From: Diprion similis
Taxonomy: Eukaryota; Arthropoda; Insecta; Hymenoptera; Diprionidae
Reading direction: 5' to 3'
Assembly (NCBI RefSeq): GCF_021155765.1
Contig: NC_060108.1
Location: 14,409,025-14,473,024 of the forward strand
Length of the DNA: 64,000 bases
Shown here: one piece after another, positions 26,601-39,090 of the stretch
Layout of the letters: the number at the start of each line of letters is the position of its first letter
How positions within the stretch are numbered: position 1 is the first letter of the stretch
Translations under genes and position numbers: made by a program
The notes under the pieces: model-generated
Databases searched by the model: none
The model's input: the letters and a program-made list of their open reading frames with translations, nothing else
What the model was told of the DNA's origin: nothing

Positions 26601-29600
26601 CATGAATACCATATTGTTCGTAATATAAGTCAAGGTTTTTGGTGCTGGATATGCTCAACTTGTGTACAGAATTGAGCTCAAAGGTATGTTTAAAGAAAAA
26701 TTACTGAAATAAATTCTCAGAGTCAGAATTTACCTTATATCCAGGGTAGAGTCATACTCAGAACAATGCGGTATCTAGTATGTGTGCAGTGACTAAAAAG
26801 CAAATACTTTGCTACCAACCGTACGTTGGTATTTGAAAAATAACCAGACTCACCGATGCAGTGGTAGAATTTTCCTCTCCCCTGGAAAGGCGGCATCACA
26901 TTCGTTTAGATACTCTTGGAGTACCATCATCACCCGGCACATTTTCACCGCTTCAATTTGTATCGTGTTAGCTACTTGATCTTCCCGCTCTTCTTTACTG
27001 TCGAGGTATACCTTACTTAATACAGAAACGGTATCGTAATGAGCCTTTAACCTGTCTAAACACTCGGCAATGTAAGTTTCGTGAAATGCTAAAACGGAAG
27101 CTTGCAACCGTGGCCCCAAATTCGTGTTTACTTCCTTCAGTAGTTCAATCCCTCGATTTGCAATCTCATCGGGACTGTTTGTAACTACCTGTAGATTAAG
27201 TATTTATCATGATATTGTTATATGATTTTTCTATTGATTGAATTAATTAATAATAACAGTATTGAAGTAAAACGCAAACTATCAGTGTTGGGATGAAAAA
27301 GAAATCATAAATCAATGATTATGTGGTATTGATAATTGCAAGAATCGCGAATAAAAATAACTCAAAATCTCTTCAGAGTTTAACTTACCCGCCATAAATA
27401 ATCGGTGCCGATGAGATCAACATCATCCATCAAAAATGTCCGCCTTTTTAGTTTCAATTTACCCTCCTTAGAGTTGACAGCTTTAAAAAACCTTTCATAA
27501 CACTTTATTCCACTCTCTGTTAAGAGAGCAGGGTCCAACTGAAGTATATTATTTTCAAAAAAGTCTTTGTTTATTGCTGGGTCAAGATCAGGTTCTTCAC
27601 CCATTAACTTTGAAAACCATTTGAAACAGGCTTCTCGATCAGAAACAAATACTGCTTGCTCAGCCAAGCATTGCCATATTTGCTTAGCCTGTTCCGCACA
27701 TAACCATAACTGGCCATCCTTTAAAATAAACAGAATATTAGCAGTCATTCATCAATAAGTGTATGCAAGTGCTCACAATTCATTGATTACATACCTTAAG
27801 TAAGAACCTCAAAAAATTCAGTCTTTCTTGGACTTGAACAATATGGTTATAACGACGATCTGGCATAAACGTAGCAGCATCAATTTCTGGATTCTCCTTC
27901 ACCATGCGCCGAACTTTGTCCATGTAATTCGTTAAGCTATTTGTAACGAGTATCACAACGGAGTGTTGATTTTGCAAACGCTCTATAACTTCTTGTCTGG
28001 AGAGAAAATATCGTGATTGTTCTACAATTTTTTTAACGTCAGCAGTGTATGATATCAACGTATTGTTCCGAATATAAACCGAGGTTTTTTGTCAGTGACA
28101 CCTCCCAAAATCGTCCTCATTTTATACACGGACGCGTCTTATGTACAGGTAATTAAGAAAAATACCCTGAAATACTGTCTCAAAATTGGGAGTCGTCTTA
28201 CATGCGGGTTCAGTTTATACTCAGAATACGGTAATTGAAAAAAATTTCCACCAAAACAGAAGTGACATTTTTTCATATTCACTATGCATAATCATGCAGT
28301 AACTATTTAGGTATCACCATATCCATAGTTACCTATAATACACGAGCTGACTACGCTGACTAACGCCTATGTTTGGGTCGGGCTCGTAGAGGCAACAGAT
28401 TTCACGTATCTGTTTTAAAGCAGGTAGAGCCCATTTGTCCCCACTCTTTAACTCCTCAACACACTTGTCAAGCCATATTGTTTTTTGGGCATCTCGTTCT
28501 TGAGAGCAAGAATAATCCAATATCTTGACATGAGCATTCAACGCCTGGTCCATTATTTCCGTTGGTACCTCGTCAGAGTGCGCGAGATTCCAGAATAGAG
28601 TGAGCACCTAAAAATTTTTCAAAGAGCAAGGTCTTGTAAGTGACAAAATAGATTTATCATAAGAAGTGAAACACTCTCTATCGGATTACCAATTATAGGC
28701 ATCTAGGGCTAACAAAAAATGTAATTGATTCATGTATTATGTACTTCGAACCTTATGTGCCATTACGCCATCCTTGTCATCTTCAGCAAGTCGTCTTATG
28801 AGTTCTAAGAGCTTTTCCCGTTGCTTCTTGTTCGCGGTCTTCCAGCTCGACTGAAAAATGTGTACATACAATGATCAGACAAGTTATTCAAGTCATACGG
28901 GCACGTAAATGTATATACATGTCGTATACTGTAAAATCAAATGCAAAATATCTAAAGTAAGCACATGGAGATGCAATTGTGATAGATAAATTCACCCACC
29001 TGAAAACACTCGAATAAATGATCCAGTTGATCAGCACTAAAGTCCCATGCCAGTTTGGCAAGTAAGTCATGAACATTTTTCACTATGGCCTCGTGCTTAC
29101 CAGCCTGAGCAGCCCAGACTGCATCCAAGTCTTGGACAGTCAATGCACGCTCCTTGATGATAAATCGAAGAATCTTTTCCAGTTTTTCTACATACTGAGG
29201 TTGATGGAGAGAATCTCTCAGAACAATTTCCAACACTCCGTTGTCTTTTATCCATTTCTGAAGTTACAATAATTAAAACAAATATGACAAATGCATATGT
29301 AATAACGTACAAACAGAATTCAGAACACGTTCGGACCATAATTATATATGATACAAGCAATCTATATGGGATTAAGCAAGCAACATAAAGAGTAAAACCC
29401 AAACATACCGCCATTCTCTCTGCTGTGAGCCATTCTTCTTCATCAAGACCTGGATTCCGATGGGGATAATAGCTTACACTGGCAATTACTTTGTTAACCT
29501 CGTTTAAAGCGTTCATTTTCCCATTAAAGGAAGATATTTGCAGAAGTCTCAGTATCATCTTTAGCCTTAATATTTCTAAATTCTTTATCATTTCATCTGG

Positions 29601-31814
29601 CTGAGGCACACGTGACACCAAACACTTAGTGGCCTTGATTATCGCCGAGATTGCATCATTTTTTGATTCATTCTTTGCTTCCTTTTTCAACTCTTCGTCT
29701 GTTAAATTATCCAATATAACTGGAACCATTTCCTGTTCAATTCACAAAATACATATTATAACGTTCCGAGTAATATTTCCAGCGATTTAATTTTTCATGC
29801 GAAGAGAAGCAATTATTTATTTTTCTCACGATTGTGAATGAAGTTATATTAGAAACATTTGCCCCAATCTAAGCACTATTTTAAGGACTTTAGAATTTTA
29901 TATTTTTCCCGTACAATTATATACAAATTATAATGCTCAGAACCATAAGACATGCTTACCACTATGGGCATCAGGTACTTGATGATTGTATGAACTGTCA
30001 AAAGTTCGTAACATTGTCCAAAAGGTTTGATCAAAGCGTGGATCACAGGTACTGTCAAATTCCGGCCACTTTGAAACCTCGAGAGTAATATTTCAAATCC
30101 ATTCAGGCTTCCAAACCTATGAAATATTTACATAATTTTTTACGTATACCCAAATGATCTGATGAAAGATGGAGTGAACATGCAAGATTGCAATTTATGA
30201 ATCATTTGGTTTACTTCTTTTTTTAATAATTATGAAAGAAGTCAATAAATTAGATAGATACAGGATTTGTTAAAATCAGTGAACAAGGAATATAATACTA
30301 AGAGGTGGCGCTAGAGGATCAAAAATTCGACTATTGGTTACAACGTATAAAATGACAAAAACTGACATCTTTTCAAATCTATATAATCTTTCAAACAGCG
30401 TAATACCTTGTCCAAGTTGGGAGATGAAAATGTTAACAATTGATATGTATTAACTTACCTGTTTATAAGATCTACAAGCCAACCACGAGGGCTTCTGGGG
30501 TCAGATGTAGGCCGAGCATATAGTTCTTCATCTGGGATGTTACTACCTTGTGGTACAGTCTCAGAAGCTCTGGCTGCATTGAATGTGTGAAATCTGAAAA
30601 TACCAATTCTTCTATCAGGAATGCTCATAACATTTGAAATATTTGATATTCAAAGCACAAGCTACCTGAGAAATATGTGTTTAGGTTATAATTTTAGAAT
30701 GAAAGAATAACATACTTGTTGTTGGGATTAAACGCCATTGCGAGTAAGTCAAGAAGAGGAAACCAGTCTTCGTCCAGCTTGAGAACACAAAGTTCCACGA
30801 GGCGTTCGCAGCTCGCATTTATACAGTTATGTATATTCAGCTTCCAGCTATTCACAGCATCGTCAGTCAAGATTTTGGTGAATGATATTGTCAAACCTTC
30901 ACGAAAAAAGCGCTGGCACGCTTCACTTTGGACATCTAGTTCTAAAAATTGCAAATAACATTACAATGGGGATGTGAAAAGCAAATATCACACAAGTTAT
31001 AGTTAATTAATATTTGCATACTTTTGCGGCATAAATCGATGCTGGCTTGCATCAGGCATTCTAATTCCTGTTCAGGTAACACGGGGACCACCCAACGAGG
31101 GCTAGATATTTTTTCATCTAGCATTGCTAGCTTAGAACGGGGAAAGTCAGGCTCGCCGCTACGTCTTTCATTACTGTCATCTGCAGGGTTGAGAGTTTCG
31201 GCAGATACTTCACTCTGCCCGACATTCTCTGTCAACTGAAGCCCAGACATGGCGTCGACCAATTGTTGAGGCCCTGGTGGGCTATGGATCTATCAATAAT
31301 ATTTGCGGTTAAAATTTCTGTATAAATAACACATCAACCAACTGCTTTTAAGCGTCTTTTATCAATCACTTGTGCCACAGTGAAATCACAGTTAGATAAA
31401 ATTAGTATTTCTGATCATACTCTGGACTGGAAATCTCTATGAAGATGAAGTTAATAACGCTACTGTAGCGGTGCATGTTTAGGAAAAATCGATAATTTGC
31501 ACCTTTGTAGCTTTCTGAAATTTAGTAAACCATTATACAGAAAATATAACAGTGATTCTGAAAAACCAACTCCTTGAAAGTCATCCTATAATCGACCAAT
31601 AATGATTTTCTCCTGATGTATCATTACTAATTTCAACTTCATAAATCTCGTTAAAAACGTTGTATCGTTACGTTAATGTGACTAACTTCCACCTCATGTG
31701 ATGAGAGCTTATGAAATGTATCAGCTCATTGGTCAATTAGCATACCTGAGCAGTTTGCTGCTGGCTTTCGGGAGGATCTACTCCAACTCCCTGTCCCCTT
31801 GTGGCAATTGTCAT
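16627..31814 (-). CDS. Fat facets / USP9X ubiquitin carboxyl-terminal hydrolase, 32 exons
   Basis: Large cytoplasmic deubiquitinase of the USP9X family. In flies it acts in endocytosis/Notch signalling and eye patterning. Exons, first to last: 31746-31814, 31022-31289, 30716-30941, 30459-30593, 29960-30116, 29409-29732, 29000-29257, 28752-28850, 28333-28607, 27795-27996, 27389-27718, 26854-27188, 26019-26259, 25431-25568, 25064-25339, 24327-24963, 23925-24205, 23369-23620, 22525-23126, 22217-22390, 21993-22134, 21243-21547, 20890-21140, 20535-20710, 20211-20407, 19839-19966, 19593-19759, 19168-19424, 18732-18961, 18294-18496, 17547-17902, 16627-16963. Every junction keeps frame, giving about 2675 residues (USP9X about 2550-2570). 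The catalytic Cys box [13 protein letters not shown] (Cys about 1603) and His box [12 protein letters not shown] (His about 1901) are intact, with C-x2-C zinc-knuckle pairs between them. The last two exons carry a 19-20 residue polyGln tract and a second Gln-rich block in place of the vertebrate tail. The final acceptor is a tandem TAGTAG, so length may differ by one Ser. Donors after exons 8, 25 and 30 are weak. Confidence 0.95.
16760..16906 (-). repeat. CAG/CAA-rich block coding a Gln-rich tail
   Basis: Interrupted CAG/CAA run in the last fat facets exon, encoding Gln clusters broken by Pro, Leu and Met just before the C-terminus. Confidence 0.9.
17641..17700 (-). repeat. CAG/CAA run coding about 20 Gln
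   Basis: Mixed CAG and CAA codons in exon 31 of fat facets, after an acidic segment and before [13 protein letters not shown]. Length polymorphism is likely. Confidence 0.93.
21599..21841. repeat. Inverted-repeat element in fat facets intron 21
   Basis: About 240 bp between exons 21 and 22. The left arm (about 21599-21660) and right arm (about 21780-21841) are inverted copies. They share a perfect core agagagatagctcggaggtg and match over about 55 nt, reaching gctca/tgagc at the ends. The short internal segment has no coding potential, so this looks like a MITE. Confidence 0.75.
26606..26775. repeat. Short TIR element, copy 1 (fat facets intron 12)
   Basis: About 170 bp starting ataccatattgttcgtaata and ending tactcagaacaatgcggtat, so its ends form an imperfect terminal inverted repeat. 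A related copy lies at about 28057-28233 in another intron of the same gene, with matching starts (tattgttc..aatata..aggttttt) and ends (atactcagaa..cggta). Confidence 0.65.
28057..28233. repeat. Short TIR element, copy 2 (fat facets intron 9)
   Basis: Begins acgtattgttccgaatataa and ends gtttatactcagaatacggt. The inverted ends match over about 20 nt, and both ends match copy 1 in intron 12. The interior differs strongly between the copies. Confidence 0.65.
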
Positions 31815-33919
31815 TTTGCAGCCTTTACTCTGCTCCAATTATCCTATGATCCTTTGGTCCTTTGGATGCCACCACGACAATGAGCATCCGACACATTCAA
31901 TGGCATTAAATATTATTATATCCTAAAGGCCTTGTTCCACTAGCTGTACATCTACATTATCTAAAATAAGATTACAAAGAAGGGGTGATTTTCAGTAGTT
32001 CAAAAATCTTCAAGCAAACTTGCTGATCCCTGTGTGTACCTGAGAATCAGTTTCATGCAATACAATTGGTTCCTACTAAACTAAATACAATCCTTTTGAG
32101 AACCAAATGAGAGAGACTGATCATTAATTGCACAATGTTAAACCAGAGTTTACGAGTGTATCAAGGGAAGAAAAAGGGTAGCAACAGCAAATCTCCATCG
32201 TTACAGTGACCAACGAGTCGTAGCGACTTGAGCTGGGAGCCTACGTACCCGGGCTCGTTGTATGTCACCGCGACGCGGCTGTCACGCGAGGGTACAAACC
32301 GTGAAACCGTCGTGAAGTAAGGTACCCTTCAACATCGTCATTCGGGACGTTACACGTTGGTGTCTATGTCAAACGGATGACTTAGATTACGAGAATCGAA
32401 CCGGTAAATTAGGAAGACTGACCATTTGCTATGACGTTGCAAAAATATGAATATAGGATAGTATTATGAATTAACAAAGAAACTTTGTCAAAATTTGTTC
32501 GCCTAGCCTCGCCACCGGACGAATCAGCTCGCGACTTCTTCGTCAGACTGTCGGTCCTCGTAACGCGTCACAGTAAGATGAAACGAACCACTAACGCCTC
32601 GAAAAGCTATCTCAGAATCCCGAGATTTCATCAATTCATCCGTGATGACAAACTTGTCGAGGGTGAACGGCGGTACAATATTTTTCGCCCTATTCACCCG
32701 ACCGGGTATCCAGACAAAATGGCGACCTTCTTAATGATTGGCACTACGGTGGTGAATATCAAACGTGGTATAACGTGTATCTTTTCACCCTTCTACTTCC
32801 CAATTCCCGGATTACAATCACCCCCTGTATCGCGGACGGTTCACCGTACCATATTAGATGGTGATAACGAACCTTTACATAATAAATTGTTGTATAAATT
32901 AGTCCTGGCAGTTTTGACGTGACGTTACGAACTCACTGCAAATCTGTAAACACTAAACACGACCGTAGCGCTGCCTTCGCCATCCCCGCCCTGCCCCGAC
33001 CCGCGGCGTCGTCGCTTGTCTAGCATTGGCGTCACAGCTGCCGCCACCATCGCATTATCGCCGGCCACAAGTTTGCTCTGTGCTGGATGTATTATTTGAT
33101 GCTTCAGCATTTCAGGAATATTTTCCGGTATCTCCAAGTCCTGGAATTGTTAGAACACACCCGTACATCACCGAGTTAATCTTTCAAGACGTATTCACTT
33201 CTAAAACAAGTTTTTTTCTATGATAAATACGACTACATTTTCATCAATCAATGAAATTTAAATTGCAGTCAGAGCTATCACCTGCGTAGCCACTCAAGCG
33301 GGAAACAACCCGCGAAACTTTAAATCATCTATTTCGAGCAAGACCTGGGACAATTTGCTTTCTCTCTCCGTAGACCGAAGATATTTCGGTTCTCTTCTCT
33401 CGTGGTTTGGTATTCAAAGAGCAAATATACGCATACTACTCGAAAAGATTTCTGTCAGTTATAGATACTAGTCATATACATTGTACATACATCACCATCC
33501 AAAATAACTGGACGAAACTGAATGTTTGATTCAAGGATTTTCCCGAATAAGTTGCAGCGTTGGGCGCTGCTCAAAATAGTTTTAACAAATCGGAAGAATT
33601 TCACAGTCGATATAAGATATGGGTGTTTGTGAAATTCGTATAATCATAAACAGAAAATACTGCTGTATAGGAATTAATAATTAATTACATTTTCATCACA
33701 ATATCTATTATTACGTCTCTATAATAGGATTGCGTTTAATAATTTATTTCTCATAAATTTCATTAAACTGTACATAACATTATGAGCAGTTGGTAGGCTC
33801 ACAAGCGTAGTATATATATGTATAAATGTGAGTGTGCACATGGTGAACAATATTCATTCTTCGGATTGATACATGCAATCCGACTGTTTTGTTGAGATAC
33901 TTTTGGAAACGGGTTGGTA
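31815..33919. other. Fat facets upstream region and eIF2A 3' flank
   Basis: Starts at the fat facets ATG, so the near part is 5' leader or intron plus promoter. About 32160-32350 is more GC-rich and is a candidate promoter. The far end is eIF2A 3' flank, with a minus-strand AATAAA near 33748-33743, about 170 nt past the eIF2A stop. Open frames at 32485-32922 (plus) and 32925-33137 (minus) show no homology I recognise and are not called as genes. Confidence 0.55.
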
Positions 33920-36900
33920 TCATAAAACAAGTTCTTGGAGTTCCTTTAAAAGCTCAGGTTCCTTTTTAATTTTATCCAACTGATTTATCTCCAAGTGCTT
34001 TCCAGCCTCCAACTGTCCTTTCAACTTTGTTATTTGATCCAGTTTCTGCAAAACAAAAATACAAACAAATAGGTTTTTTGTTTCAAAAATAATCACATCC
34101 TCTCTATTCGCTAACTCACACAATAGCATTGGTTTACTTACGCTTTTGACTTTCTTTATTTTTTTGTTTTTCTCTGGATCGTCTGTGAGGCAAGAATCCG
34201 AGTCTGCGACATTATTACTCGAAGGTCCATTCGAACTCGAATTGCTCGGCCTAGTCTGTTGGCACATTGTCGGTATACCTGTTATTGGCGTTGCCGGCGT
34301 TGTGGTAGCCACAGTCACCACTCCGGCCGATGCCTCTAATTCTTTCTTGGCTTTCTTTGCTTCCCGCTTCTTTTTTAGCTTCAAAGCAGCTTTAGAAGGA
34401 TTAGCTGTAAATTAGTTAAATTGCATTAGGTATTCAGATTTACTTGTGATGAATATCATAGTCTACAGCATTGAAAAATACTGTACAATTCGGTATTCTA
34501 ATAATTGAGTGTATAAACAATAATTCAAGTCATAGCCCAAACCTACTACTTACATTCCGAACTGTTCCTAATGCCCGGTTCGTCTATATCATCATGTAGT
34601 TTGAAATTAATAATTTGCCCCCTCGCCGAAGGTGGCCGATATGCTTGTTTCGACGCTGTTTATAATGGGCAGATAAAATAGATAGTTAGTACATTACGAA
34701 CCACAAATTACAGTGATGTTATCAGCAGGGTGAAATTAAAAATTTTTTACTATATTCTACCAACCTTGAGGTTGACTGGAGGTAATACCTTCCACTGCCC
34801 GATAACTGATTGGTTTTTCCTTAAACGTGTTATGAGGATAGGTCTGCCACAGTACCTCCCACAACTCTTCCTGCTTGTTCCACGGCCTCTCATAGAGCAG
34901 GGTTCCCGTATAGTGCCAAATTTTAAATCTATGACAGGATATATTATTTACTTACAGTTACTTAAAGGTTAATATGAGTTGCGGTATGTCAGTCATAGAG
35001 AAATACTTCTTTATTTGTATCCTACCCATTTCCCATACGAAGCCTTGGAGCGGTAGTTGCAGTGACAAAATGCTCACCGTCAGGTGACCACCGAAGCAAC
35101 GTCGTATCCGGAGCTTCAATTTTGGCAATAAGTTTCCTGCTTCCAACATCCCAGAGCTCCACACCACCATTCAGATTACCGAACCCAGCCAAAATCAAAA
35201 GTTCACAGTAGTCAAGGAATTTTGATTAGTTCATCAAACATGATTATACTTCACCATAAACGTGAAACAGAATAAATTTTCTTAACGCTAAAGAACTGTT
35301 AGTAAGTTTCTTGACTATGTGTTATTTGTACAAAATGTCGGATTATCACATAGTACTGCGAGAAATATCTGCAGATTCTCTGCCATTACCAGCACTTCAT
35401 CAATTATGTAGGAAAAAAAGGATATTGTTCCCATGTGGATTGTAGTATATGCTGTTCCGGTGTTTTGTGCCAAATTCAAAAACTGGTTCACACTTGAGGT
35501 TGAATAAAGTAGTTTTAGCTGGCATAAATCCATAAATTACACAAAATTCCACATGCTTCGGAGACCATTCAACACTATGAATTGGCCCTTCCTTCCCTGC
35601 AAATGATCACGTTCAATCAGGTTTACAAATGAAAGAGAATCGTTACAAGAATCTAAGCATTTAGACGTATGATTTTGAGAAAGCAGTGTTGCTTACCAAG
35701 CATTACCATTGCCGTTTGACCTTTGGTGTCAAGGTAATGTAATGTTTGTTTACCATAGTATGATGCACCCGTTTTGTCTACCTCTGTGCTTGTCATCAAT
35801 AGGGCACTAGTCCCTCGTTTGTTCCAATATATATCCACTCTATCAGACTGTATCACCGTAAAACGCAAAGGCACATGTAAGTAAATATTTACATTGTAAA
35901 AATGTATATCTTATAAGCAGTGATATTTACCTGAAAAAAACTTTTATTAGCCAAAGACTGTGATGCTTCAAATTTAGGGTACTGAAATAGTCGGCCAAAA
36001 GAGGGCTGGCCAGATGATCCTGAAAATATATGCATGAAATTACCAAAATTATTGCAGAGAAATCCAGATAATGGTTCACAAATACCGTGAATTTATGGTG
36101 AACAGGGAAAATGGAGTAACCAACATAGTTGAAAAAATGATTTTTAACCTCTTGTATGCCATCCGTAATGCAATTGACAAACTATGGACATCTCAATCCA
36201 TTTTTACGAATGTTAGATTCACATGCACTCGACCTTTCCTGTTTCCCATAAACTCACTATACATGAAAATATAATTTATTTACCTGGCATGTTGCAAAGG
36301 ACATGATAGGGGGGATTGCCTGTTGCTACACTAAATTTTGCAACCTTAGCCACGCTTATCCTATTCACAACCTTAGAAAAATTGGCATCTTCATAGAAGT
36401 TGACAGTGCTATTAACCAGCATACCACATATCCTTTCGTCACTAGACCACTGAAGCTCCCTGGCAATATTTACAGCAACGAATTATCATTAAATGTTGAA
36501 ATGTATTGCAAACCAATTTGAATTTGTACGTATCATCCTACCCTTACCAATCCATTTGTTTCTTATGAATAAAATCCTTTACCAGCTCGCCATTTTCAGA
36601 TTTCCATATACACAGGTTTGGACAGCCCTGGGGATTAGCCTGTGATACTAAAACAAGGATTTTGTGTTAGAGATCCTTAAGCATTTGCTACAACATATCA
36701 GTGGAATATCAAGTTTCCATATCAAAGTATTTCAATCATTAATCATTAGAATTATGGGATCTGTGTCCATTTGTATATAGTCAATGTCGTATGTGCATGG
36801 AAATGAGAATTACGAAATACACAACGTACTTATAAATGGTTCCCAAGTTGCTAGGTACGTTCCTTTGGGTGAGAAATCTATGGCAGAGATCTTAGGCCGT

Positions 36901-37365
36901 TTAATTTCAGCAACAATTTCCCAATTTTGGGTAGTAGCTATCTTCAGCGATACTCCATTTGTCCAGACGTAGTATCTCCCCTCGGGGCTGAACGCCATGA
37001 GTTTACAAGATCTACTGACATCGCGGGGGAAACCACTGACTGGCTCATAGGTTGGTGGACCCTGGCCCAGACTCGTTCCTGTCGAACCTCGCACTGTAAA
37101 CAAATACGCGTACACATATAAACATTATGTATGCATTGATTCGAGACTCGTGACACCAATCTTTCTGCCTTTTGCACTGCACTATGAAATCTCTCAAGCA
37201 GTACGCTCCTGAACATGCTCTACAGATATAGCCTTCGTACGTCTTACGTAGGATTCTCCGGGGAAACATAAGATCAAGATACTGATGAAACAACAGAAAA
37301 CGCCGGCGAGAATTATCGTAATAATTAGCTGACTTACCAGCGATACAAGGAACGGTCGTGGCCAT
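33920..37365 (-). CDS. Eukaryotic translation initiation factor 2A (eIF2A), 12 exons
   Basis: Single-chain WD-repeat factor that can deliver Met-tRNA to 40S subunits in specialised initiation (distinct from eIF2-alpha). Exons, first to last: 37338-37365, 36830-37093, 36548-36647, 36284-36459, 35931-36019, 35697-35847, 35426-35596, 35026-35200, 34765-34928, 34554-34655, 34142-34404, 33920-34045. In frame throughout: 602 residues, against about 585 in human. Visible: an N-terminal beta-propeller with typical family blocks (STEVDKTGASYYGKQTLHY, LAGFGNLNGGVELWDV, RWSPDGEHFVTATTAPRLR), then a basic Lys-rich coiled segment and a C-terminal helix (QLDKIKKEPELLKELQELVL). Exon 7 to exon 8 is joined by an AT-AC intron, annotated separately; this was the only junction I found there that restores the conserved frame. 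Its ATG is about 1.5 kb upstream of, and divergent from, the small secreted peptide gene. Confidence 0.95.
35201..35425 (-). other. U12-type (minor spliceosome) AT-AC intron in eIF2A
   Basis: On the minus strand this 225-bp intron starts ATATCCTTTTTTTC, an exact U12 5' splice site. It ends TTCCTTGAC-TACTGTGAAC, an exact U12 branch-point motif with the branch A 11 nt before the terminal AC. Removing it joins AAC-A to TT-TTG, giving NPHGN-ILILAGFGN in line with the family. No GT donor or AG acceptor fits the homology at this place. Confidence 0.9.
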
Positions 37366-38832
37366 TTTGTAACTTATATTCTGCCTGTTGCAAAATCCGA
37401 GTTAATCCGACATCTTCGGAAATAAATTTGTGCTTGCAGAGCGAGGGTTCCTAAATTTTTATAGATCTTTCTTCTTCCTACCCAATTTGATAAACAAAGA
37501 TGACACGATTACGGGATTCATGTACGCACACGTATGCATACACATCGTGTTCGTAGTCGAGCTACTGTTGGACCCTACCGGTCTTGAACCATAACTTGCT
37601 GTGATCGCCGCGGACAATCCTGGATACGAAAGTCAACAGAAGGTGGCTGCGGCAGCCCAAAGGTTAGAATAAATTCGGCCTACGAATGACAGAGGCTCAC
37701 CTATCCCAATTATTGGAATATTTTCCCAAAGATACAAACACATTTCATCATATTTCGCTAATCGGATAAATAAATTATACCAATTTCACCCGAGTTACTC
37801 GCGAGTATCATTGTTTCTCTGTTTGATCTTATGCGTTTGACGGAGATACGATGATAGCTGAGTGAACTCGAATAAGATTTCAGAACGCAGCTCTGGACGA
37901 GTACCTAGGGGAAAATTATTCCGCCGGTAGCCGGTGAGATCAAGCATTTCTAACTGCACTACAATCATCTGCAGACGAACTGTAAACGATTCTATTAATT
38001 AGATTAGATTAGATTAATGGTTTGGTGGCTACTCTGATATTAATTACATAACAATGATCGTAACTCCGTGATCGTAACCAAAATGAAATTACCTCTATTT
38101 TCCCATCACTCGTCGGATCCCAGCAATATCAGCGCTATTCAGCGTCAGCGAGGTCAATGTACGGATTTTTGATGCCACATCACGATCGTATGCCAGATCA
38201 ATGTAGAGTTGGGACTCCTTTACTCTGGTCTCCATGTTGAGATAGTCACGGCAGCGGCCACGGCCGTAGATCTTTATACATAAGCCAATTATACAACATG
38301 CATTTACCGACCAAATACGTGAAGAATCAAGTTGCAAACCTCTGTTTCGTGTCAAAGAGCGCTACTAAATCACGAACTCGAAAAACACGAGCGTGTGGGT
38401 TCACTCTGGCTTCTCTCTAGTCACTGATTTTTATATGGATGCATTCCAATATTAGTTCCCAATGCATTGCTATCAACCATCGTTTATCTCTTTTGCGCTG
38501 AGTTCGTGGTTAGCTCTGCCTCTCTGCCTAGTGAGTTTTTAGCGCTGCCACCAAATTTCGGAACGCACTTATATTAGAGCAGCTCCATGTAGATTGGGGA
38601 AGCCCCCGGTAGTCGATGGGGGTGCTGCCAGCTATTCGATACGTGAAATTAAGTGCAGACAATTTTTAGATTGTGTCGTCTGGTACGGAAAAAAATTGTT
38701 CTTGAATTAGAAAGCGCTGATCTATTAACATTTGAAATCTGGTAAAACCCTTCGATATTGGGCTAGATCACTATACTATCCTAAGCACACCTGAGTATTT
38801 TATTAACCGTAATAATTAATTTCAGAGGAACG
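37366..38832. other. eIF2A upstream region, no supported gene
   Basis: Holds the eIF2A promoter side, a minus-strand frame at 38095-38355 that I do not recognise, and copy B of the short inverted-repeat element. A polypyrimidine-poor acceptor (taatttcag, ending at 38824) just before the small secreted peptide suggests an upstream non-coding exon for that gene somewhere here. Confidence 0.5.
38438..38572. repeat. Short inverted-repeat element, copy B
   Basis: About 135 bp from gatgcattccaatattagtt to aaatttcggaacgcact, with the shared core agctctgcctctctgcctag and gagtttttagcgctgcc. Confidence 0.8.
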
Positions 38833-39090
38833 ATGAAACCATCAATATTTGCCACCGTAGCCGTAGCGACAATCCTCATTTCGGCTGAGGTAATTACTGT
38901 AGAAGCTGGACTGGTGGGCATTGGACTTTGCTATGCTGGCTGCGCAACACTCGCCGTCGCATGCTTTAGTGCAGCTGGTGCCATATTCGGCGTCGCAAAA
39001 ATTGCCCAGATCAATGCATCTCCAGCCCTAGGACAATGCAATTCGGCCTTCGGTTCTTGCGAATCTGCCTGCGTCGCAGCATTTGGTTGA
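38833..39090 (+). CDS. Small secreted peptide with mirror-symmetric cysteines
   Basis: An 85-residue protein with a clear signal peptide (about residues 1-25, cleavage near VEA/GL). The mature part is about 60 residues, rich in Ala and Gly, with six cysteines at 33, 37, 44, 69, 76 and 80. The spacing C-x3-C-x6-C-x24-C-x6-C-x3-C is exactly symmetric. The coding part is one exon. It is preceded by an acceptor-like ttaatttcag, so a 5' UTR intron is likely, and followed by AATAAA signals at 39170 and 39182. I recall small Ala/Gly-rich Cys peptides of similar spacing in fungi and various animals (often annotated as zygote-specific-like), but cannot confirm the relation. Role unknown: three internal disulphides and secretion are inferred. 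No neighbouring gene suggests a function. Confidence 0.75.
   Translation: MKPSIFATVAVATILISAEVITVEAGLVGIGLCYAGCATLAVACFSAAGAIFGVAKIAQINASPALGQCNSAFGSCESACVAAFG

Noticed and set aside
32485-32922. 145-codon plus-strand frame upstream of fat facets
   Set aside because: No ATG at its beginning, no recognisable domain, and it lies in a promoter-like GC-richer stretch.
38095-38355. 86-codon minus-strand frame near the eIF2A upstream region
   Set aside because: No homology, no convincing splice or polyadenylation context.
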